Source: an uncultured Actinomyces sp.
Lineage (GTDB): Bacteria > Actinomycetota > Actinomycetes > Actinomycetales > Actinomycetaceae
Direction: 5' to 3'
Length of the DNA: 37,829 nt
Assembly: GCA_900545825.1 (NCBI GenBank)
Contig: URAS01000019.1
Location: 1-37,829 of the forward strand
The notes beneath the pieces are model-generated. The model did not search any database. It was given only the letters and a program-made list of their open reading frames with translations, and was not told the origin of the DNA. The position numbers were made by a program, and so were the translations under genes. Positions 32,625-37,829 of this stretch are shown piece by piece. Within the stretch, counting starts at the first letter, position 1. Every line of letters begins with the position of its first letter.

Positions 32625-34196
32625 ATGCCTCGACCTACGCGTCCCCTCATCGTCACGCTGGATTTTGGTACCGCTGCCGCGAAAGCTGCTCTCATCGACG
32701 TCAACGGCGACGTCGTTGCGGTCGGCGCGGCGCCGTATCCCCTGGTGTCGGCCGCGGACGGCCGCGCCACGCAGAGCCCCGCGGATTGGCTGCACGCCGC
32801 CCAAAACGCGATCGCCGAGTGCCTCGAGGAGGCGCCCGAGCAGGTCGGCGCCGTGCGGGCCCGCCTGGCCGGTTTCGGGATCACCGGCCAGATGCAGGAT
32901 CTCGTCCTCCTGCCAGCGACGACGCCCGCCGACCTCTCGCGGCCGGACGCGCTGGGCGACGCCGTCCTCTATCGCGACACGCGTGCGGGCGACGAGGCCG
33001 CCCACCTGCGCGGCGCCCTCCCGCAGTGGACGCGCTCGTGCGGGAATCCGCAAGACGAAACCAGTTGCGCCGCCATGTGGTTGCGCCTGGTCCGCACCGA
33101 CGATCCGCGCGTTGACGAGGCACGACGCATCGTTTTCGGGCCCGCCGGGTACCTGGCGTGGGCGCTCGGGCTGGGCGCGTGGTGCGATCAGACAACCGCG
33201 GTGACGACCGGGCTGGCGCGCCACGACGGGCTGGCCTGGCTGCCGGATGTCGCCGAGGCCGCTCACCTGCCCCAACGCCTGTTGCCCGGCCTGTTGGGCG
33301 AGGACTTCGCCGCGATCGGGCGGCTGTCGCGGCCGTCGGCCGACCTCATGGGGCTGCCCGAGGGTATCCCCGTCGTCCTTGCGCCCGGGACTGCGGGGAC
33401 GACGACGCTGGGCATCATCGGCGCGGCGCAGCGGCGGCCGTACGTCTTTGTCGGCGATTCGGGGTGGCTGGCCCAGGCGATCCCCGACGCGCCCGCGCAG
33501 CCCGACGGCCTCCACGTCGCCCTCCCCATGCCCGCAGGGCTGGGGCAGGCGCCTTACGTCGGGGCCGGCACATCGATTCTGCAGGTCGCGCGGCTCGCCA
33601 GCGTCGGCGCGACCGCGCGCTGGGGGCAGCACGCGCTGCTCGGCGACGCGACGCCGGCGGGGGCCGACGCCGCCCTCGCGCAGTGGGAGGCGCACCACGG
33701 CCGCGTCCCCACCGGCCTGTTGACCCTACCCGGCCTGGCCGGCGAGCGCTTCCCCGTCGCCGACCCCGCGCTCACCGGCGCGATCGTTGGAATGACGCCG
33801 GAAACCGACGCCGTGACGATGTATCGTGGCGTCCTCGAGGGCGTCGCGTTCGCCCTGCGCCACGCCGTCGACCAGCTGGGCGAGGATGACGACCAGGTGC
33901 TGCCCATCGCCGGCGGCTGCACCGAGTCGACGCCGTGGATGCGGATCATCGCCGACGTCGTCGGCCTGCCCGTCGCGCGCGTCAGTGAGGGCGACGCCAC
34001 CCTGGTCGGTGCGGCCCTGGCCACGGCGACCGCCCTCGGGATGACTCACCGCATCCGGCCGCTCGCCGACCGGCCGGGCGCCGACGTCATCGCGCCGGAT
34101 CCGCAGGCGAGCGCCGCTTACGACCCCCTGGTGGGCGCACATCGGCGGCTGTACGCCCTCGTGCAGGAGCTCGACGATAAGGATGCCCTCCGCTAG
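32625..34196 (+). CDS. atypical FGGY family carbohydrate kinase
   Basis: The 523-residue protein has the two actin-like lobes of FGGY kinases: LIVTLDFGTAAAKAALIDVN (phosphate-1), GVLEGVAFALRHAVDQLGED, and the adenosine motif PIAGGCTESTPWMRIIADVV with SEGDATLVGAALATATALG. LTLPGLAGERFPVADPALTG matches the usual hinge. It departs from xylulokinases where they read G-Q-M-H-G: here it is ITGQMQDLVLLP. YRDTRA replaces the W-x-D-x-R segment. Substrate therefore cannot be named from sequence. The catalytic-base region reads VLAPGTAGTTTLGIIG, so the usual D-x-x-G-x-x G is altered (A-P-G-T-A-G). It starts leaderless at 32625 and is followed 9 bp later by an LmeA-like gene. Confidence 0.8.
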   Translation: MPRPTRPLIVTLDFGTAAAKAALIDVNGDVVAVGAAPYPLVSAADGRATQSPADWLHAAQNAIAECLEEAPEQVGAVRARLAGFGITGQMQDLVLLPATTPADLSRPDALGDAVLYRDTRAGDEAAHLRGALPQWTRSCGNPQDETSCAAMWLRLVRTDDPRVDEARRIVFGPAGYLAWALGLGAWCDQTTAVTTGLARHDGLAWLPDVAEAAHLPQRLLPGLLGEDFAAIGRLSRPSADLMGLPEGIPVVLAPGTAGTTTLGIIGAAQRRPYVFVGDSGWLAQAIPDAPAQPDGLHVALPMPAGLGQAPYVGAGTSILQVARLASVGATARWGQHALLGDATPAGADAALAQWEAHHGRVPTGLLTLPGLAGERFPVADPALTGAIVGMTPETDAVTMYRGVLEGVAFALRHAVDQLGEDDDQVLPIAGGCTESTPWMRIIADVVGLPVARVSEGDATLVGAALATATALGMTHRIRPLADRPGADVIAPDPQASAAYDPLVGAHRRLYALVQELDDKDALR

Positions 34197-34199
34197 TCT
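34171..34199 (+). promoter_or_regulatory. putative promoter of the DUF2993 gene inside the kinase 3' end
   Basis: TCGACG (34171-34176), a 17-bp spacer and TAGTCT (34194-34199), whose first three bases are the kinase stop codon. The ATG at 34206 follows after 6 nt. Matches to consensus are moderate. Confidence 0.4.
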
Positions 34200-34205
34200 G
34201 CCCGT

Positions 34206-34901
34206 ATGACCCATTTCAAGAGACTGGCGATCGTCCTTGTCGTCATTTTCCTGCTGGGCGGCGTCCTCGACCGCGCGCTGTGGTGGCTGACCGAGGACAT
34301 GGGCACGTCGAGCCTGGCCGACCACGGGATCACGAATCCCAGCTTCCACGTCCACAGCATCCCCTACCTCACCCAGCTCGCGTCGCAGCAGCTGAAGGAC
34401 GTCGAGATCAGCGGCGACCGGTGGGCCCGCAACGACTCCGCGGTCGACGACGTCGTCATCCGCGCCCACGGCGTCCACCTCGATCTCGCGAAACGTGACG
34501 TGACCTCGGCTGACGACCTCGATGTCACCGCCGTCATCCCGCTGGATGAACTGGAGAAGAGCCTCAATCGTCGGGCGACGTCGGGCGTCACCAAGCTGAC
34601 GGTCGAGAACAATCAGCTGGTCGCCACCACGAGAGCCAACTCGTTCGAGATCCGGTCGATCATTAAGCTCGCGCCCGGCGGGATAACAACCGACGGCAAG
34701 GCCGCCCTCAACCTGCAGTTCACGAACATCCAGTTCAGCGACCCCTTCGCGCAACAGCTCCTGGGGTCGAACTTCAGTTTGCCGACGGTCACGTTGCCGC
34801 TAGGCAGCCTGCCGTCGCACATGACGCTGTCGTCGATCGCCATCAAGCCGCACGGGATCGCCGTCGGCATGACCGGCAAGAACGTGCCGCTGGGGAACTA
34901 G
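34206..34901 (+). CDS. DUF2993 (LmeA-like) secreted or membrane-anchored protein
   Basis: The 231-residue protein has an N-terminal helix (FKRLAIVLVVIFLLGGVLD) that could be an uncleaved signal anchor. A beta-rich domain typical of DUF2993 follows, with strands such as DVVIRAHGVHLDLAKRDVTS, KLTVENNQLVAT and the closing SIAIKPHGIAVGMTGKNVPL. In mycobacteria the family member LmeA binds phosphoinositides and takes part in lipomannan elongation in the periplasm; whether that applies here is unknown. It begins without a ribosome site, 6 nt after TAGTCT, and is only 9 bp from the kinase gene, so it may also be read from that transcript. Confidence 0.85.
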   Translation: MTHFKRLAIVLVVIFLLGGVLDRALWWLTEDMGTSSLADHGITNPSFHVHSIPYLTQLASQQLKDVEISGDRWARNDSAVDDVVIRAHGVHLDLAKRDVTSADDLDVTAVIPLDELEKSLNRRATSGVTKLTVENNQLVATTRANSFEIRSIIKLAPGGITTDGKAALNLQFTNIQFSDPFAQQLLGSNFSLPTVTLPLGSLPSHMTLSSIAIKPHGIAVGMTGKNVPLGN

Positions 34902-35104
34902 CTTCGGCGCGGATGCGGGCCACAACCAGGGCGCACAAAGCCACCCGGCCTGCGCTTTCGCTTGCTGCATCCCGAGGGCGCCGGGCCGCCACCGCGCCGG
35001 GTGCGCAGCTGCACGTCGCGTCGGGCGCCCTCGGCGGAAATGGACCCGTGCGGCTTAACGGCGTAACGTGGCACCGTTTCCCCCCCATCTGCACAAGGAG
35101 ACCG
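34902..35104. other. non-coding gap before the second MFS gene
   Basis: No gene is supported. GAGGGCGCC (34974-34982) and GGCGCCCTC (35018-35026) face each other and could fold a hairpin spanning about 50 bp. TAACGT near 35064 is a weak -10 candidate for the MFS gene. Confidence 0.4.
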
Positions 35105-36391
35105 ATGCGCCAGCGCGCCCAGCACCCCGCCCCCGACCGTCCCGCCCTGTTCACGCCGCGTTTCGCCGCCGGCGCGGTCGCGAACGCGACGATGTCGTTC
35201 GCGTTTTTCCTCTACATGTCGTCGATTGCGGGGTTTTCGCTCGATGTCCTCCACGTGTCGCAGACGGCCGCGGGCATCCTCTCGGGGTCGTTCGTCGTCG
35301 CTGCCGTCGTCGGGCGGGTGATCACGGGGCCGCTGACGACGCTCGTCGGGCGGCGCAAAACGCTGTTTGTCATGGTCGGCGCCCTCATCGTCGCGAACCT
35401 CGGGTACCTGGTCGGCGACACGTATGGGCAGATCATCGTCGCGCGGATCGTTCACGGCATCGCGACGGGCACGGCGCTGACCGCGATCGGCGCGGTCACG
35501 CTGTCGGCGACGCCGCCCGAACGGCAGGCCGAGGCGTCCGGCTGGTTCGGCACCGGGATGGCGCTGGCGTCGGGGCTCGGGCCGTTCGCGGCGAACCTCC
35601 TCATCCGCACCTGGGGTTATACGGGCGTGTTCGTCTGCGGGTTCGCGCTGTCGTTCGTCACGCTGGCGCTGACGTGGGGCGCCCTCGTCGGGGTGCCGCG
35701 GCGGCCCAGCGGGCGCCGATTCCTGCGGCCGCCCCTCACGCCCTCGACGTTCGTCGCACCGCGGGCGTTCCCCATCGGGTTCATCGGGATGCTGCCGGCG
35801 TTCGGGTTCGCCGCCGTCCTCACCTACCTGCGGCCCTTCGCCGCCGAGTCCGGACTGGAGCGGTGGGGCGCCCTCTATTTCCTCGTCTATTCGGCAGTGA
35901 TCGTCGTGTCACGGCCGGTCGCCGGCATCATCCAGGACCGGCGAGGCAACGACGTCGTCATCGTCCCCATCATCGCGGCGGCCGCCCTCGGGCTGGCCGC
36001 GACCGCGTGGTCGCCGAACGGGCCCGTCCTGCTGGTCGGCGCGTTCTGCCTGGGGCTGGGGTACGGCACGCTGGTTTCCGCAGGTCAGGCGGTCGCGATC
36101 AGCCGCGTCGGGCCGCTCGACATCGGGTTGGCCGTCGGGTCGTTCTTCATTTTCGTCGACGGCGGCACCGGGCTGGGGCCAATGGTGTTGGGCGGCGTCG
36201 CCCAGCACTGGGGGTACCGGACGATGCTGTGGGTCAGCGTCGCGCTGGCGATCGTCGCCCTCGTCCTGTACGTCGCGTTCGTGTCGGACGCCGCCAGGCG
36301 GCGGCGCCGGGCGCGCGCAGGGCAAGGGTGGCTCGAACGGCGCAGGCGCAACCGACGCGGGCGTGTCCGCGGGCGCATCCGCGGGAAGTGA
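35105..36391 (+). CDS. MFS transporter
   Basis: The 428-residue protein has twelve predicted helices. Motif A is partly kept between helices 2 and 3 (GPLTTLVGRRKTLFVMVGAL). ARIVHGIATGTALTAIGAVT matches helix 4, and the second-half counterpart is GIIQDRRGNDVVIVPIIAAA. It resembles DHA1/YfcJ-like exporters; the cargo is unknown. The tail is strongly basic (RRRRRARAGQGWLERRRRNR). ATG 35105 has AAGGAG 4 nt upstream; the frame is open further up but without a start signal. It is convergent with nahK, separated by a long hairpin. Confidence 0.88.
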   Translation: MRQRAQHPAPDRPALFTPRFAAGAVANATMSFAFFLYMSSIAGFSLDVLHVSQTAAGILSGSFVVAAVVGRVITGPLTTLVGRRKTLFVMVGALIVANLGYLVGDTYGQIIVARIVHGIATGTALTAIGAVTLSATPPERQAEASGWFGTGMALASGLGPFAANLLIRTWGYTGVFVCGFALSFVTLALTWGALVGVPRRPSGRRFLRPPLTPSTFVAPRAFPIGFIGMLPAFGFAAVLTYLRPFAAESGLERWGALYFLVYSAVIVVSRPVAGIIQDRRGNDVVIVPIIAAAALGLAATAWSPNGPVLLVGAFCLGLGYGTLVSAGQAVAISRVGPLDIGLAVGSFFIFVDGGTGLGPMVLGGVAQHWGYRTMLWVSVALAIVALVLYVAFVSDAARRRRRARAGQGWLERRRRNRRGRVRGRIRGK

Positions 36392-36397
36392 GGGCGC

Positions 36398-36430
36398 CGC
36401 GGGCCTGCGTGGCGACCACGCGGGCCCGCG
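36398..36430. terminator. bidirectional hairpin between convergent MFS and nahK genes
   Basis: A 15-bp stem (CGCGGGCCTGCGTGG at 36398-36412 with 36416-36430) has one T-G pair and a 3-nt loop. It begins 7 bp after the MFS stop and 34 bp before the nahK stop. No U-run on either side. Confidence 0.65.
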
Positions 36431-36463
36431 TGAGGCGCCGACGCCCTCGGACGGAATGCGGCG

Positions 36464-37573
36464 TTAGGCCTGGTCGGCGGCGCGTTCGACGATCTCGCCC
36501 ATCTGGTCCCACTTGCGTTCCATGTCGGCGATGAGCGTCAGCTGGGTGCGGGCGCGGTCGAGGTTGTGCTGCGGGCGCGCGATGCGGAAATACTGGTCGC
36601 CGACCAGGTAGTCGCCGAGGAAGCGGATACCGCACTCGTACGTCATGACCTTGGCGCCGTGGGGCAGTTCGGCGATTTCCGCGGGCGTGAGGGCGCCCTC
36701 GGTGCCCTCGAGGAAACCGCGCGTGTACAGGCCAAACAGGTTCATCGAGCACGATACCTTGCTGAGGTCGACCTCGTCCTCCTCGGCCGTCGACGCGCCG
36801 AAGCGGATCGAGTCGCCGAAGTCGTTGATCGCCAGGCCCGGCATCACCGTGTCGAGGTCGATGACGCAGATCGCGCGGCCCGTCGCGTCGTCGATCATCA
36901 CGTTGTTGAGCTTCGTGTCGTTGTGGGTGACGCGCAGCGGGAGGACGCCCTCGGCCTGCAGGCGCCCGGAACGCGAGGCGACGTCGGCCCGTTCGAGGAA
37001 GAAATCGATTTCGGCGCGAACGCCCTCGGCGCGACCCAGCGGATCCTCCGCGACCTGCTGCTTGAACGTCTCGAGGCGCGAGTCGGTGTCGTGGAACTTT
37101 TTGATCGTTTCGTGCAGCGTTTCCGCCGGGTAGTCAGCCAGCAGGCCCTGGAAACGGCCGAACGCGACGCCGGACTGGTAGAAGTGGTCGGGGTTCTCGA
37201 CGAGGTCGTACGTGCGCGCGCGGTCGATGAACTGGGTGACGCGCCAGACGCCGCCCTCGGCATCGCGGTAGAACTGCTGACCGTCGCGGGTCGGGCGCAG
37301 CTGCAGCGTCTCGCGCATCGGGTCGCCGCCGGCCGCCTCGATCTTTGCCGTGAGGTGCCGCGTGATCCCGATGAGGTTGTCCATGACGTCCTCCGGGTGC
37401 GGGAACACCGCCGAGTTGATCCGCTGGAGGATCGCGTAACGCGGCGAACCGTCAAGCTGCATCCGATAGGTGGCGTTGATGTGCCCGGAACCGTAGGGCT
37501 CAACGCCGACGACGGGGCCGGACAAGTCGAAGTTCTGGGCGATAACGGCGGGGTCGACGGTCGGTTCGCTCAT
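36464..37573 (-). CDS. nahK: N-acetylhexosamine 1-kinase-like phosphotransferase (NahK family)
   Basis: The 369-residue protein has the aminoglycoside phosphotransferase fold: GSGHINATYRMQLDG (nucleotide loop), YAILQRINSAVFPHPEDVMDN, the catalytic loop LRVTHNDTKLNNVMIDDATG and the metal site VIDLDTVMPGLAINDFGDSI. Both the catalytic loop and the VMPGL-x-x-x-DFGDSIRFGAS stretch are characteristic of bifidobacterial NahK, which phosphorylates GlcNAc and GalNAc at C1 for mucin and milk glycan use. Length fits (about 360). ATG 37573 has AAGGAG 7 nt upstream. None of the other lacto-N-biose pathway genes is in the window, so the exact sugar is inferred. A family-1 palindrome lies 135 bp upstream of the start. 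Confidence 0.85.
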   Translation of the reverse strand: MSEPTVDPAVIAQNFDLSGPVVGVEPYGSGHINATYRMQLDGSPRYAILQRINSAVFPHPEDVMDNLIGITRHLTAKIEAAGGDPMRETLQLRPTRDGQQFYRDAEGGVWRVTQFIDRARTYDLVENPDHFYQSGVAFGRFQGLLADYPAETLHETIKKFHDTDSRLETFKQQVAEDPLGRAEGVRAEIDFFLERADVASRSGRLQAEGVLPLRVTHNDTKLNNVMIDDATGRAICVIDLDTVMPGLAINDFGDSIRFGASTAEEDEVDLSKVSCSMNLFGLYTRGFLEGTEGALTPAEIAELPHGAKVMTYECGIRFLGDYLVGDQYFRIARPQHNLDRARTQLTLIADMERKWDQMGEIVERAADQA

Positions 37574-37707
37574 CGTTGGGCTCCTTGGGTGTGTCAACGG
37601 TAACCGCATTATTTTCGCACCCATCGGCGCCATTCCCGCCCTCATTCGATTGAGGAGTGCGCCACCTTCTCGCGCCGCCGCTGCGCGACCCGGAGGTGCG
37701 CCCCGGG

Positions 37708-37740
37708 ATGAACGTGATCAAAAAAGGTCACGTTCACGGG
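37708..37740. repeat. family-1 palindrome element, copy 3 (single hairpin)
   Basis: TGAACGTGA (37709-37717) pairs with TCACGTTCA (37728-37736) around a 10-nt loop containing A6 on the plus strand (T6 on the minus strand). The motif is in the opposite orientation to copies 1 and 2, and the second hairpin is absent. It lies between the divergent starts of nahK and the gene at 37801, so it cannot serve as their terminator. Confidence 0.85.
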
Positions 37741-37800
37741 TCTAGCCCCGTCAACAGTCTCTGGCAGGCTGGTTGTGAGCCGTGCAGGAAGGAGGCTGTT

Positions 37801-37829
37801 ATGCCTGATTTCGTGATGGATCCGCGTGT
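37801..37829 (+). CDS. start of a gene truncated by the right edge
   Basis: ATG 37801 is preceded by an excellent ribosome site (AGGAAGGAGG, 5 nt spacing) and the frame begins MPDFVMDPR. Only nine codons are visible, too few to identify it. The strength of the ribosome site is the main evidence. Confidence 0.5.

Noticed and set aside
1..37829. tRNA or rRNA genes
   Set aside because: Intergenic regions were read on both strands; none shows a cloverleaf with a T-loop motif or rRNA-like conserved segments.

Overview
The window is about 38 kb of a high-GC (roughly two-thirds by eye) actinobacterial chromosome. Several things point to an Actinomycetaceae-like, probably host-associated actinobacterium, although the genus cannot be fixed from sequence alone. 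These are the remnant of the origin-proximal cluster (CCA tRNA nucleotidyltransferase, NUDIX, DUF6049, pseudokinase, trxB, trxA), LAxTG-type cell-wall sorting signals, a Bifidobacterium/Actinomyces-type N-acetylhexosamine kinase, and many apparently leaderless genes.

Layout, left to right. (1) 1-2242, minus strand: the 5' part of an unidentified large protein, nicotinamidase, and the azlCD branched-chain amino acid exporter pair. (2) 2442-6966, plus strand: a DctA-type dicarboxylate/cation symporter, then a two-gene fatty-acid modification locus (FAD reductase plus SAM methyltransferase) that matches the 10-methyl (tuberculostearic-type) fatty acid pair tmsA-tmsB, behind a good sigma-A promoter. 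(3) 6988-10103: a cassette of two related secreted, sortase-anchored proteins with Cys-paired Ig-like modules, bounded by two direct copies of a double-palindrome repeat. (4) 10121-17375: an MFS transporter, a Pro/Gln-rich membrane protein, a DUF808 membrane protein, a xylulokinase divergent from a ROK repressor with a palindromic operator over both -10 regions, and a SRAP (YedK/HMCES-type) protein. (5) 17488-27260: cca, NUDIX hydrolase, DUF6049 secreted protein, a membrane pseudokinase interrupted by a one-base frameshift in a C5 run, trxB, a maltose-type acetyltransferase, and two tandem thioredoxins. The usual actinobacterial neighbours murJ and sigM are absent from this cluster. (6) 27284-37829: an Abhydrolase_9 membrane hydrolase, the pntAB transhydrogenase, an atypical FGGY sugar kinase followed by a DUF2993 (LmeA-like) lipoprotein-type protein, a second MFS transporter, and a NahK-type kinase. 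The first codons of a further gene lie at the right edge.

How genes work together: tmsA/tmsB would methylate and then reduce oleoyl chains of membrane phospholipid. TrxB feeds the two thioredoxins, and PntAB supplies NADPH that TrxB and TmsA could use. XylB with the ROK regulator forms a sugar-responsive unit. NahK would phosphorylate host-type amino sugars.

The signals least explained by genes are: two families of intergenic palindromic elements (family 1: three copies; family 2: two copies with arms at an exact 20-bp period); marked over-representation of the heptamer GCCCTCG/CGAGGGC on both strands, with the 12-bp palindrome GAGGGCGCCCTC occurring three times; and a constant 6-nt gap between a -10-like hexamer and the start codon in seven genes that lack a ribosome binding site.
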